Assembly (NCBI GenBank): GCA_004335635.1
Contig: QAXH01003785.1
Span: forward strand, 1 to 64,000
Direction: 5' to 3'
From: Chloromonas sp. AAM2
Taxonomy: Eukaryota > Chlorophyta > Chlorophyceae > Chlamydomonadales > Chlamydomonadaceae
DNA length: 64,000 nt
A program made the translations under genes and the position numbers. Shown here piece by piece: positions 50,001 to 62,700 of the stretch. How positions within the stretch are numbered: position 1 is the first letter of the stretch; every line of letters begins with the position of its first letter. The notes under the pieces are model-generated. The model made no database searches. It had not been told where the DNA came from and saw nothing but the letters and a program-made list of their open reading frames with translations.

Positions 50001-53000
50001 GTTGCCCCGGTGTTGCCCCGGCAGAAGAGCGGTGTGAGGTTAACAGGGACTGTAGCCTGGTTCAGAAGCCATAGTCAGCAGTCATAGTTGCCATATGGGA
50101 TAATTCTGCGAAAGCACGCCGCCCATGTTGTGCCATCAGACCTTCAATGTCGTGCAGTGAGCCCTTTGCGTGGACTGTCAGCCTCACTGGCGAACGCTGT
50201 TGTAGCCCATGCGGATCGCAACCGGCTCTCGCCAGGCATTCAACACCCATCTGCAAGCTCAACTGACTGCCCTGATTGTTGCCGATCATGGGATTGCTCA
50301 CCTGCACAGGCTGCGTGCCAGCTTGTGCCAGAAGTTGAAGCTCATGCTGGCCAGCGTGTGCTCGGGGTGCGAGGCCACGTCCAGCAGAGCCTCAACAGGG
50401 GCCTGAACCTGCACACCATACAGCACACAACACAAGACAATACGATATGATACAATACGATACGATGCAATACAATGCATTACAACACAACACAGAGAAC
50501 TGGACGTGGGCAACGCAACACAGCAAGTGAGGACTGCTCAAAGTCTCAGGTGCAGTTTGCTTGCCCTCGTGTGCAGCAGAGAAGTAGTACAGTTTGCCGC
50601 CAGGAGGTTCACTGTGCACTCGATCCAAGCCTTGCAAGCTACCTTACTCACCCAAATAGGTGGTCAACTATCCACACAAGCTGGAGTATTGTCCCTGGTC
50701 AAGTGTGGTTCATGTGTGGTGTCAGCTGCTGCCGGTAGCAGGGCACTCGTGGGCAATAAGCTTGCCTTGCACCTGCGCTGTCCCACCTTGTGCTCACACC
50801 GCTGCAGCTGCCCCTGTGCACAAGCCAAACCCTCGCAAGCTACCCTAAGTACTTGACAAAGACTTGATAAACTACCTGACTTTTAAGTTGCCGGCGCAAG
50901 TGCTTGCCCCTGCCCTCCCCGCCTCACCTCCTGCACGGCTGTGGCTATGAGGTGCACGTACGCCTCCCCCACCTCCGCAAAAAGCCTGGCCATGCCCTTG
51001 GCCGTGTGCTCGTCGTCATCAAACTCATCCGTGGCAGGGCCCAGGGGAGGCCTACAGGCACACACAGAACAAAGGGCAACACACTCCACAAAGGGCAGCG
51101 GCCACGTGCAAGCTAGTGCCTGCAGCAGCTTGGACATGCTGGGTCAGGGGTATGACACGACTGGAGTGGACAAACAAACAAAGCCTGAGCAAGTTGAATG
51201 TGGTACACAATCACCACAGCTCTTCAAGCTTTACCCGCACACCTGTGCCCTTGTGCCTTGCGCTCGTCGTCCGGCAGTTCCTCTATAGCCCGCTGGGTGG
51301 CCACTGCAAAGCGCGGCCGCAGCCCCATCACAGCGGGGACTAGCGCCTGGGCAGGGACACGCAAGATGTGCTGAGATGTGCGCGTCCAGTGTGAGTTGTG
51401 TGATTCATAAGCAGCCGCGCAGTGCGCGTCAGGGCTGCCCTTGCTTGGCACAGTACTGTGAAGTGTCATGCGCCATTTGTTACGTGATCATATCACAGTC
51501 TGAATGAACCTAACACTGCCAAGTCATGCTACTGGCAAGCTCTGATTAGCACTGAGCAATGCAGGGTGAAAGAAAACCAAACCCCAAGCTTCAACAAACC
51601 AAGGAAATGAAGCGCTTACTCCACATATCATTGGCATACTATCCGACCCCAATCTGGAGTCCCGAGCACATGAGTCATGTTGCGTGGCGCCCACCTGTAT
51701 CAGTGGCATCATGCCCGGGTCGATGGTGCCTGAGGACTGCTCCACGGTGCACCACACCAGCTCGCTCACGGCATCGGCCGCGGCATGGAACAGGTCGCTG
51801 GTGGACCGGAGGCCCTCCAGGCAGGCGACAACCTGCAGAGAAACGTTCAGGGATACTCGCACTACAACCACATGCCTCGCCAGGTGGTCCCACGGGCAGC
51901 CAAGACGCATGCACCCACACAAAATGCTAGTCACAAAAACCCACAATACCTGTGGCAAAGCTGCTGATGTGTCCGTTGTATCCGCAATGCCAAATGGCTT
52001 TGGCAAGAACGTGGCTTGGCTGAAAGGACCCTTGTCTGCATGCAAGAGACTAGCGAGCATGACGACGCGCTTGTACTAGCCGTGGACTGTACCTGCCAGT
52101 TTGCCTATCCTTGCCCAGCCTGTGCCCCTCACCAATGGGTGTGAGGCTAGCTGTGATCCCTCCGGCCCCAGCGCCGTGCCCTCGCTGAGCCGCAGCCAGC
52201 AGCCAAACGCCTCCAGCACCTTGGGCCGCTGTCGCGCCACGCCGTCACCACCCGAGCTGTTCGCAGGCGCAAGGCAGCTGCTCGGGCATGTGCAGGACAA
52301 AGGGTAAGAATGCGTGGCATGGCAGCACGTGCACCGTGTGCCTGTGTTGGCTCCTTGACATCAAGCTGAGTGCTGCAACGAGGCATGCTAGGCCTGGAAG
52401 AGGTGCGCACACAGCACGGTGCAGACATGGCTCAGAGGGCCTGCTGTGCGACTGTGTTGGCTCCCTTACATTGCGTGGTTGATATATACGCCATATTCTG
52501 ATCCACCAGATGTGGATAGACACACACACACACACACACACTATAAGCACTGCAAGGAGGCATGCTAGAGCTGGAGGATGAGGTGTGAGCATGCACACAG
52601 GAAGCGAATGGTAAAGCAGAGCAGGGCACAGTGAGGAGCAGTCGTGCTGCAGACACGGCAAGGGTGCAGGGGTGCTGCAGAGCGCACACACAAGACGCAA
52701 CAGGGGCACACCGCACCTTGTGAGGACGTTGATAGCGGCGCTTGTGGCCGCCCTCAGCTCCAAGGTGTGCTGCCTCCGCCGCTCGGGCCGCACAGCATAC
52801 TTCATACCGCCAACCTCCTGCAAAACAACAGGGCAAGGACAAGCTGGCATGCTGCGGGGACCGGGCGTGCGGGCATGCAGCGAGGGAGGCATGGGGCGTG
52901 ATGCATTCCAGTACTCTTGAGAGGCAGATGCACACCCGGCACCAACTACCGTACATCCTCGACTAGACTGCGCACTGAGCACCAACCAACTTCTGGGACA

Positions 53001-54395
53001 ACAAACCTCTTCCGCTCACAGACAGCATCAATCGTTTCAACACAAAAGAGTGCACACAGTCTTCTCAGGCTCACCATGACCCTGCGCTACAGACATGGTT
53101 TTTGTAGCATATCTATAACGTGTGAGGGCATTACCTGTGGCAGCACTGTGAGTATCTCCAGCAGGCAGGGCAGCGCCAGGTCGGGCTGCACGTTCTGCAG
53201 CTGCACTGCGAACCACGCCACAGCCCCGCCCCCCGCCAGCGAGTCCGGCAGCCCCACCCCCGCGGGCGGGGCCCAGCGCTCCGAGGAAACATGCACTGTC
53301 AGCGCCACAAGCGCTAGGCAAAGCTGTGTGCGCACGGGCGGAGGGCCCCTGCACACATGCATAGCGTCAGGCATGACCGACCATGCACACATGCTCAACG
53401 CGCAAGCTGACCTGTGTATCTGAAAGTGGACGCATCAGTATTAAGTGCGCTTCTGATGCGGTTGCAAGTTCGGCTGCATGCTGTTTGCTGCACCGGCAGC
53501 ACTGCAAGCTAACATGTTTGCTCCTGGTTATACCACTGGCCGTCCACATCCTGCACTGCTGGTGGTCCATCTGCCTGCCTAAAGGCCGGCCAGCCGACAG
53601 TCCTTGCCACCACTGCCCAGTTTCCCACTTGCCGGCCCGCCGACCCCGTTGCCTGCTTGCTGGCCCGCTTGAGACCCCACCTTTCACATCACATGACTCA
53701 CTTTGCATACTTGAGCAGCAGCGTCATGAGGCTGTCCCTGAGGCTGTCCACTGCCTGGGCGGGCAGCTCCTCAAAGTCACGCTGAACCTGAACGCACGCA
53801 TGGCGCACACAGACTCGACTCACAGTCTTGCAATGCAGACACCAATGCCCCTGTTTTCCTGCTCTTTTCCGTACACTCGCATTCGTTGTGTGCTTGGCTT
53901 GGCAGACGTGTAGCCCAACTCGCAAAGAATGTGGGGACACCAGGCAATTTCAACAGCGCTGAACTGTGCTAACATTTCTGGCTGCAAATGCGGGTAGTGA
54001 CCTGCCATGCCGCCAGCAACAGCCACATGACACTGTGTGCCTGCTGGACGTATTGGACAGCCTGGGCTACATGCACTCTCAATGCCTGTGTGGCGTCCAG
54101 GTGACAGCTGAGTGCCCAGCTGTGCAATCCCAGATACGTTATCCTGCATGTACCATGGCATATCTGCACGTAAGAGTATATTGCTTGTCCTTGCCTTGGT
54201 GCGAAGCGTTTGCGCACAGAAGTATTGAGCTTCCATGGATGAATTAGGGTCATGCAGCACAGCATCGGACACGGACCACGCCTCTGATGTCTGCTGCCAG
54301 TGCTCCAGATACCGACTGGCCTGGTCCTTGATTTCCGTGCCATCCTGATGGTAAAGCGCATGCAGCGCCGCCAACAGCTGCTGCGTGTTCGCCAT
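44092..54395 (-). CDS. TNPO3: Transportin-3 / MOS14-type importin-beta family nuclear import receptor
   Basis: Karyopherin expected to import SR splicing factors. 24 exons: 54195-54395, 53702-53787, 53135-53348, 52717-52817, 52133-52277, 51695-51832, 51243-51346, 50928-51051, 50302-50408, 49703-49803, 49351-49441, 48849-49067, 48272-48533, 47898-47991, 47516-47676, 46836-47151, 46400-46586, 46044-46164, 45521-45724, 45173-45267, 44885-44981, 44549-44627, 44092-44273 plus none unresolved; phases agree, about 1142 residues including the gap, longer than the roughly 920-960 typical of the family. Landmarks: LHALYHQDG, AQYFCAQTLRTK, VQRDFEELPAQAVDSLRDSL (importin-beta N domain), SMSFNFWHKLARSL, FRKHRFEIADSLEDCAAVLG, RVMERACRTLRLAVKG. 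The extra length comes from Ala/Gly/Pro-rich loops. Exons 1 and 21 end in GC donors. 42 N fall in exon 16. The count of listed exons is 23; stop is TAG. Confidence 0.95.
46981..47022. other. Assembly gap (42 N) inside a transportin exon
   Basis: Forty-two undetermined bases interrupt exon 16 of the transportin gene in a very G-rich stretch (plus strand). The length is a multiple of 3 and the frame is open on both sides with matching phase, so the gap size is probably close to correct. Confidence 0.95.
50440..50492. repeat. Degenerate ATACR pentamer repeat
   Basis: About ten imperfect ATACG/ATACA-like pentamers lie in an intron between transportin exons 8 and 9. Confidence 0.7.
52520..52541. 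repeat. (CA)n microsatellite
   Basis: About eleven CA units lie in the intron between transportin exons 4 and 5. Confidence 0.9.
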
Positions 54396-54666
54396 GGTCG
54401 GCAACACAAACTCAAATGTTTAGTGAAACCAGATCAGTCGATCTGCGCATCGCACAAACGTTACTGGTGCATGCCGGGAACCACTTGTCACAGCCAGTTA
54501 ACCCCCATCTCCGTTGCGCTTAGCTTGTACATGCGCCGGTGGCACCCGCGGGTCACCCTCAGGGCACGTGCCAACTCTTGGCAGTTACATCTGGCCATCT
54601 TGGCCCAGGCTCATGGGTATGATGCCTGTCATTACACAAGCATGCCCCAGGTCTTTTAGCAATCAG
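54396..54666. promoter_or_regulatory. Short bidirectional promoter region (transportin / ZNHIT2)
   Basis: Only 271 bp separate the start codons of the divergent transportin (minus) and ZNHIT2-type (plus) genes. Both promoters and both 5' untranslated regions must fit here. I see no canonical TATA box. Divergent pairing suggests, but does not prove, shared regulation. Confidence 0.6.
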
Positions 54667-57600
54667 ATGGAGCTTGAGGACCGGAAGGTTATCTGCAAAG
54701 TGTGAGTGAATGACGACATCAGGCCATAAAGTACACCTCCCATACCCCTGCTACAGTCCTGTCTGCTACGTGTTCAAGTCTTACTTATTCAGCCCTCTAT
54801 GCTGCTGCACTCAGGTGCCTGACCCAGTTCGCCCGGTACATCTGCCCCCGCTGCAACATCTCCTACTGCAGCCTCGCCTGCTACAAACAGCACAGCAGCA
54901 ATTGCACCGAGGCCTTCTACAGGTGAAGAAGGGGACCTACACAACCACTGACCCTGTGATGTGAACAGCGAGCACACCGGGAAAGCGGGCAGGGTGGCAG
55001 GATCAACACAGCTTTTGTATCATATGCATAGCACGAACATGTTATCTCCTGGATGCATACACATGCATCTGATTTCAGGCGTGACACAAAAACGCGCATA
55101 CCTGCTTGCACGCACATCTGGTCCGCGCAACCGATGGCCACCTGCTTGGTGCACAGGGACCAGGCGGTGCAGCAGCTGCAGGGCACTCAAGCTGACCGGG
55201 GAAAGAGGGGGGAACTGCTCGCTTTGCTGAAACGCGCCCAGAAACAAAGGGAGCAGGACGCAGCACTCTTTGAGCAGCATGCACAGCATGCAGGCCCTGC
55301 AGTATCATTGTTGGAAGGGCCTGGAGAGACCTTGGGCGAAGAGGTAGAGGAGGGCGGCACCTTGGACGAGCAAGAACATGCCTTGGACGAGGAAGAGGAT
55401 GAGTTTGACACAGAGGGAAGCACCAGCGAGGAGGGTGGGGACAATGAACAGGGCTCTGAGTTCAGCTCCAGTTCTGACCTTGAAGACGGTGATGACAGTG
55501 TACATTCAGTCGGGCGTGAGGCGAATCAAGGCGGCCTTGTCAGCCCACAGGGGATTGCCGGTGTTGGAGCTTCCCGCATGGCAGCTACTGCATCTGCGGC
55601 CCGTTCACAGCCCATGCTGACAGCCCATGGCGGTAGAAATGGGTGTGTTGAGGCATCAGGCGGTGTGCGGCTGCGTGCTCCAGGCACTAAAGGTCGTACA
55701 GCTGTCCGTTCTAAAGGCGTACTGTCGCGAGCTACACTCAAGAAGTTGATGCGGAAGGTAAGTGTTGGGCTTGTGGCGAGACTTATCATGGCTGATGCAA
55801 CTGGATGCAGAAAGACGACTTTGGCAGCTGGACAGTTCAGGTTTGATTAGTTGCTGCATCCGGGTCACGTGGCAAGCCGGTAACTGCTGGCGTTGGTTAC
55901 CCCTCCTGCCCGCTTCCGTCCTTGTGCGCCCTGGCCTGCTTCACACATCCGCATGCCTGGTCTGTCTCTACATGGCCCGTCTCTCAAGTCTGTATGCCAT
56001 GCCACGCCCTGGACACGTTGTCATGTTGCCCTTCACTTGGCCTGCAGCTTGAGCACATGGACCCCGATGCCATGACCATCGACGAGTCTGACCTCACGCC
56101 CGCGGAGCTGCAGGCCTTCCACCGCTCACTGGCAGCGGGACGCCTCTCACACCTGCTCACACCCTGGCAGCCCTGGTGGCTCAGCCCTGAGGCCCGCACC
56201 CTCACACTGTCAGTCACCGGACAGCATCTCATACAGACAGCTGATAGCGATGCTGCTGTCAGTCCTCCCACGCAATTGCAACCACCTGATGCTAGCGGCC
56301 TTGCTAGCACAGCGGGGTTAACAGCTAGTGCAGGCACAAACAGAGCGGTTCAACACGCCCGGCCTGCTGTAACACCTGTGGGTGAAGGCGGCAAGGATGA
56401 AGGCGGCGAGGATCGGCAAGTGCAAGTGCTGCCGCAGTGCAGTGTGCAGCCGCTCCCGCCCCTGTCCCGCTTGACACGCGCCGCGCCCTCGCCCCTGCTC
56501 CGCTGGCAGCTCATAGAGCTACTCTATGCGTACTGCTATGTGCAGCGGCGATACAATGGAGAGGCAGCACACCCAGATGACGTCCATGAGGCGGTGTCTA
56601 CAGTGCTTCACCTCAGCCCTGGCCTTGCAGCGACTGCGGAGCCACAGCGCCAGCACCACAATCCACCAACTTCAGGAAATGCCTCAGCTAGTGGCGCTGC
56701 TGATAGCCCACAGGTGGCCTCAAAAGACTCCATCAGTCGCAGTGCAGAAATGCACGTGCCTGGCCTGGCCCACACTGCCGCCCCCCGAGCCAATGCATCC
56801 CAGGCGGTGCACTTCTGCCTCAGTGCCGCATGCCAACCTCCTGTGGGCGACATGACGGCCAGGTGGGGCAAGTGATTTTTATTCTGTTCACCTTTGGTCC
56901 GGCCGGCGAACTGACCCTAGGGCACTGTCCACCTAGTGTAGGGATTATAGCAGCCCGTTCATAGCAGCAGGTTTGCTCTGTGTGCAGGTTTTCACATGAG
57001 GCTAGGCTCTTGCAGGACGCACAGTTTAGGCTGTGGGCAGTGAGTGAGTGGGCTGCTCTCCATGTGCTGACAATGTGTACCCATAGTGGGCTGCCCACGA
57101 TGTTTCGAATGCGTCGAATTTGCACACGCTGCCCAACACGCGCATTCCGTTCGGCTTAATCGGGCACTATGCATGTCTGTCAGCCCTCCTACCTTGTGAG
57201 AGTGTTGTAGGTGATGTGTGTGCCTGTACCCACACCCTATGTGTACGCCTTGTGCCTTCATGAATTCACGCAGGTCCATGGCAGTCGGTGTGCTGGGCGA
57301 TGTTGTCACTGTGCTGGAGGCCGGGCTGCCCTGTGTGGTGCTGGCGCTCACCGACCTCCACCGCCTGCTGACAAGCGCCTTAGAGCTGCTCAAGCAACAC
57401 CCATCCAGTACGCCACAGCCTCCTCATGTCCCCCAGCCAACTACCGCTAGACATGCACCAATGGGTGCTGAATCCTTGCAGCATGTTGACAGTCAGCTGG
57501 TGGCTGGCGGACGTGCAGCTAGCAAGCGTTCGTTGATGGCTGCAGCCGCTAAGGTGTGGTTCTTCATGTGCTGGGCCAACGATCAGCGGCGTGCAGAGGA

Positions 57601-57715
57601 GGACGGCGGAGAATCGCTGCCTGACCTGCTTGCAGCGGCTGTGCGGCAGGAGCTACAGCAGGTCATGCAGCAAGCGGGGCCCAGGCCAACTGGAGACGTC
57701 AAGATGCGGGCTTGA
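54667..57715 (+). CDS. ZNHIT2: ZNHIT2-type HIT zinc-finger protein (about 666 aa)
   Basis: Five exons: 54667-54701, 54815-54922, 55157-55757, 56048-56862, 57274-57715; phases agree, TGA stop. The first 42 residues form a HIT zinc finger with ligands C10, C13, C22, C25, C30, C34, H38 and C42 (CKVCLTQFARYICPRC, then YCSLACYKQHSSNC), followed by FYRDQ, which is characteristic of ZNHIT2. Family proteins act with R2TP/RUVBL chaperones in assembling U5 snRNP and other complexes. An acidic Glu/Asp/Ser-rich block (about residues 90-160) follows. Then comes the second conserved region: LTPAELQAFHRSLAAGRLSH, LLTPWQPWW, LYAYCYVQRRYNGE. The protein is longer than the roughly 400-residue human form because of Ala/Ser/Gln-rich insertions in exons 3-5. 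The start is set by closeness to the zinc finger. It is divergent from the transportin gene. Confidence 0.93.
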
Positions 57716-59705
57716 AGGTGGTCCTAACTACCAATCAGCCATTGCAAACATGCACGGACTTCGTGTGTAATATGTGCACTGGAATCACACGTGTGTGTGA
57801 TGGTGTGGGTGCCCATGTCAGTCTTGTTGGTGCCCATGTCAGTCTTGTTGGTGCCCATGTCAGTCTTGTTGGTGTCTATGCAGTCGTTGTTGGTGTGCCA
57901 CCTCCATGTGTGTGATGGTGTATATGTGTATTTTGCTGCATGCTGCCATTTCGCAGCTTACTGTTGGTGACATGCATCAGCACTCAGAAAGGGATAGATG
58001 GCCAATTGCAGTGAACAAGTGCGGGCGAATTGTGGAGTGGGTAACCAGATGTCGCTGCCTTACTGACCCCTTGATGACATGTGTCAGTTGACTTCATGAA
58101 ACGCACATGTGATGTTGTGTATGAATTTGGCCAGTGTCGTGTCAGGGCTGCTTTCACATTTTGTTGAGTCACATGGTTGTGTTACCTCAATTGATAGACA
58201 TTTTCAACAGGCACGTTGAGTCGCATTGCGTTTACCTATCTGACCACAACCACACAGTTGCCAGCTTTACAGTAAACATACAATTGTAGGGCAAAAGCCT
58301 ACTTGTAGCTGCCAAGCAGTGAACAACCAACACAAGCGCCCAAGCGGTATATGTCTGCCCGGCCATGCATGCTTCTCTTTTTGTCCCAAGCAAGCAACGA
58401 CGCCCAGCAATCAGGGTTCTGTCGCCGATCACAAACAAACAATCACGGGACGTACAGGGCTGTACAAGAGAGACTGCACTGCATCAGATGCAACTAGGGA
58501 GACCTGCCCATGGACACGTAAGCCCATGCGCATGTGCAGCCATAGGCGCATGCTCCCATACACTCATGCGCCCCTGCCAATCATGCGCCACACCAAGGGC
58601 ATCAGTGCGCAACAAGACACGTGGAGGTCAAAGCCACACCCCAGATGCCACACATTGGCGCATGGCTGCTTGATCTTGCAAACCAACCGTAAGACCAAGC
58701 TGAAAACTAGAGCAAGGTCAGAGTGAGCAAGACCAGGCAAGACCAGGCATAACATCGCACAACATACCAGGCAGGCAACAGTCAAACGAACGCTTGAAGC
58801 CAAAGCAGAGCAGAGCTTCAAGAACGGCCTTGGCCCATCCACAGCTCACCCTTGTACAAAGTGGAACCCGGATCAACTCCAATTCTGTTCCTTCACCCCC
58901 CCCAAGCGCGGGTCCAGGCCAAATCATGGATATCGTGGCAAGCCTGCAAAAGAAGCCCCCACGCTCTGGCCCTGTACTGGCCACCACTGCACTCGAGATC
59001 CGTGTGGAAAGAAGTGGTCTGGCCACTATGTGGCAGATGACCATTGGTTCAATTGTGTGAGCTCACCCACACCACACGTATGTACCAAAGACAAAGCAGA
59101 AGGCATTGCAGGACAGCTTGGATTCGAGTTCGGGCCATGGGAAAGCCTGCCTTGGATTGCAGGCCATGAGTGAAAGTAAGCAATTTGTAAGCACCCAGAA
59201 AACCCTTGGCACTCCTTCACTTTGCCACTCATCTTGCATGCACTCATCGATTGGTTCTCAAGGTTGGCTGAAGTCGTGTTTGAGCCATGACAGTCAGTGA
59301 TTAGAAGGGGCATAAGGACCGCAAAAAGGAATTCAACAAGCATACAGGGGTTCGGAAGGGCACTTGAAAGGCGTCCGGCTGCGGTCAGTGTGCTGTCTAG
59401 CAGTAAGTCTGCCTACGGCCTGTATGAATGTATACGCATGTACGGTCTGTAGCTCCTGTTCATGGAATGTACTCGGTGGCATCAGCTGCATGAACAATGA
59501 ACGCAGAGGTTGCATGGCAGCCTAACACGTCAGCAACAAGGAGAAAAGGAAGCAGCAGAGCAGCAAGCCTGGGTCACCCATGTCATTAAAATGAGGATGG
59601 CAAGCTGTCAATGACGGCCGGTTGGGAGGCACAAGTGAGACAAGCGCGCCTTGTGCACTGGTGCCTACTGCGTCGCTTGGCGCGCATTGCTTCAGCCGAT
59701 GTGCC
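57716..59705. other. Intergenic region with a small tandem repeat
   Basis: 2 kb lies between the 3' ends of the ZNHIT2-type gene (plus) and the coiled-coil gene (minus). Apart from the 21-bp repeat listed separately I find nothing supportable. Open frames on both strands in 58.3-59.1 kb have no recognisable domain or matching splice pattern. Confidence 0.5.
57808..57891. repeat. 21-bp tandem repeat (three perfect copies plus a degenerate fourth)
   Basis: Units begin GGTGCCCATGTCAG and run 57808-57828, 57829-57849 and 57850-57870, with a diverged copy to about 57891. It lies about 90 bp after the ZNHIT2 stop, probably in its 3' untranslated region or just beyond. Confidence 0.9.
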
Positions 59706-62700
59706 TCACTGGTTGCCAGGGCGCATGCAGCTGGGCACCAGCTTGTGCCACCAGCGTGCCTTGGTGCCTCCAGCAGCCCCAACCGCCCCACAGGCCTCGC
59801 CCCGTGCAGGCGCAGCCTGCTTCGCCCTGCTGAAGATGCGCTTCAGCTTCGAGGGCTTCAGCTTGTTTGGAGTTGCGGCCGCGGTTGGGGGTGGCGTGAC
59901 GACAGGTGCGATAGTGACCTTCGGCAGAGGTCGTGGAGAGGCGGGCGTAATCTCAGACTGCTCGTAGACTGCTGGACACGACAAAGCTCGCACGTGCAGG
60001 ACAGGTGCCGCTGTCTTGCCTGCAAACAATAAGAGCAGGTGGTTTGCGATTGTGCGTTGCTCTAGTAACAGGTGTTGGAAGCTTAGCAACTGGAACAGGC
60101 CGCAGAGAAGGCGTTGTTGTGTGAGGCCGTTCTCACATCAAGCACCGTGTAAGTGGTGGTGGCAATAGTGAGCTACAAGCAACCGGCCAACGTCGGCTCA
60201 CCTTCCGGCTTGGTGGTCACATGTGCGGCAGCCACAGGTGCGCTCCAGGTACGCGGTAATACTTCGGTGGCCGGGTAGGCGAATACCAACTCGTGGAGGA
60301 CACTCCTGGCCTCGGCAATGGCCGACTCTGATCCCGGGTCCTCAAGGAGCCGTGCAATGACGTTTTTGGCACCTGCCAACTCCGTGTTGAGCTGCATGTG
60401 GCATAGACGCAACAACGCCGTGTGAACCGGGACAATTTTGCTTCTCAATGTTTCACGATTCAACAAACAAAGATCATGTTCCTAGAAATAGGGTGGAAAG
60501 AACTTGTATGCACGCGGTTCGCTTGCGATCAACGTACGTGCAGACAGTAAGATTGGCAGGATTGCACCTCCATGTATCATCAAGTCGGCGTGATTTAGGA
60601 CGAATGCGCTCTTGCGTAGCCGACCAGCTTGTGGCAGGCCTTCAACCATGTGCCGCCAGTACATCGTTCGTGCTAGCGCAATCCTAAGCCTTACAAGGAC
60701 CAGGAAGCACGTCCAACCTTACCTTGGCGATTTCGTTCCCTAAGCGGCGCAGCTCCTCACTCAGGGCATCACAGCGCGCTACGAGCATCTCAAACTTCTG
60801 CTCCTGTCGTGCACGACGCAGGCAACACGCAAGGAAACTGCAGGTCATGCCAGTTAGCCGCACACGTGCGTACAACATCAGAGGCGTCGTTTGCAGCTGT
60901 GTCCCTTCTCATAGCCTAGTGCGAGGCAGGCTGTAGATTCGAACTACACCAGGTCGCTATGGGAGCAAGATCAAAGTGGATTTTGCAATTCCTGGGGACT
61001 CCAGCTTGCATGTAGGTGTGACATCAGCTGGTGCCCGCATGGCGGAGTCAACACTTGTTGCATCGTCAATGTGGAATTGGATGTGCACAATCCTTTGCGT
61101 CGGAATGGCCATGTCGCGTAGGCTGTAAGGTGGCACAGCTTTGCAGGTTACGAATTGCCCTTCTCGCCAACCACCTTACCTGGTTAGCTCCAACCAGAGC
61201 GAATGTAAAAGACAGCGAGCTCGACAGCGGGGTAGGATCTGCGAAGCAGCAATACACATGCAGCTTGAGGCTGGCTTGAACTGGGTTAGACGCATTGCAA
61301 ACCCATGCACGCACTGCCCGTGCATCCGCACTACCGACGCACCCATGCAGGTAGCGTGTACTGCTCATGCATCAAGCACGCTCTTTCCAAGTGCTCTAAC
61401 CATGAATACAGTTTATGGTACTGTTCATGCATTCATGCACACACGTGTAATGCCTTGCACGGCAAGAAGTGATGTCGACCAGAAATGGTCCACAGTCCAT
61501 CCTTGTCGCTCGGGTCACCTTGCATGTGTGGCTGCGCATGGCGTTGCATGCTGATTGCATGGGGTATTGCAGCAGCCATAGAAGTGCCCAGGTGCAGCTG
61601 CTCTGCTCTTGGCCCAGGCAGCAAATTGCAAGGAGATGGCGACGATGCAATGGTAGCTTGCTGCTAGGGTGCTGATAATTCATTCATGATGTGGCACGCT
61701 CCATTCTTGATGTGGCTTATACCAGCATGCATGGCTTGACAACTTGGCATGTCGCGGTCCAGATCGTCTAGTGCGTGCAAGTGCCAGACAACGCTGGGAA
61801 TCCCGCAAGTTCCCACCTGACTCATGCGTTGCTACGTAGCAGTCCTGTGTCCTGGTGCCACCAACAGCCGTTGTGACGGGCCGCGGCAACGGCCGGGGAG
61901 AGGCGGGCGTAATCTCAGACTGCTCGTAGACTGCTGGACACGACAACGCTCGTGCGGAGTGCAGGACTGGTGCCGCTGTCTTGCCTGCAAACAATACAGA
62001 GAATGTGTTTGTGGTATGCGATTGTGCGTTGCACTGGTAACAGGTAGCAACTGGAACAGGCCGCAGAGAAGGCGTTGCTGTGTGAGTCCTGGAAGAGCCG
62101 TTTTCACACTAAGCACCGTATCAGTAGTGGTGGTGGCAGTAGTGAGTTACAAGCAACGGCCAAGTCGGCTCACCTTCCGGCTCGGTGGTCACACGTGCGG
62201 CAGCCGCAGGTGCGCTCCACGTGCGCGGGGGGAAATTGCGGACCGGAGGGGTGGCATGTGGCTTGAAGAAAATGTCAATGGCGTTGGCAATAGCCAACTC
62301 CGATCCAGGGTCCTCAAGGAGCAGTGAAATAGCGTTGGTGGCGCCCACCACCTGCTCGTCAAGCTGCGCGTGGCAGACACGCAACAAACAGTCTGGCCAA
62401 TGTGGCGGTTGCGAGCAAGGCTAGTTGCGACTAACGTGCAGAGAGCATCGTTTGCAAATGCACCGCAATGATGTGTTGTAAGGCGAACGTGTGTAAGCCA
62501 GCGAAGCTAGGCTTAGACACGCTAACATCTGCCACCATGCTACAACCAATGCACGTCGCTGTCGTTGGCCGTGGCTTCAAGCGCTACGTATCTGCTTTGG
62601 CATACCATGGCTGCCATGGACCTCCGCGAGAGCAGCTCTGCGTCCAGGACACCATTGCGTGCTAGGAGATGCTGAACCACCTTCTCCTGTCATGCACAGG

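Noticed and set aside
58300..59060. Overlapping open frames on both strands between ZNHIT2 and the coiled-coil gene
   Set aside because: No domain, no consistent splice pattern, and equal openness on both strands; most likely noncoding.
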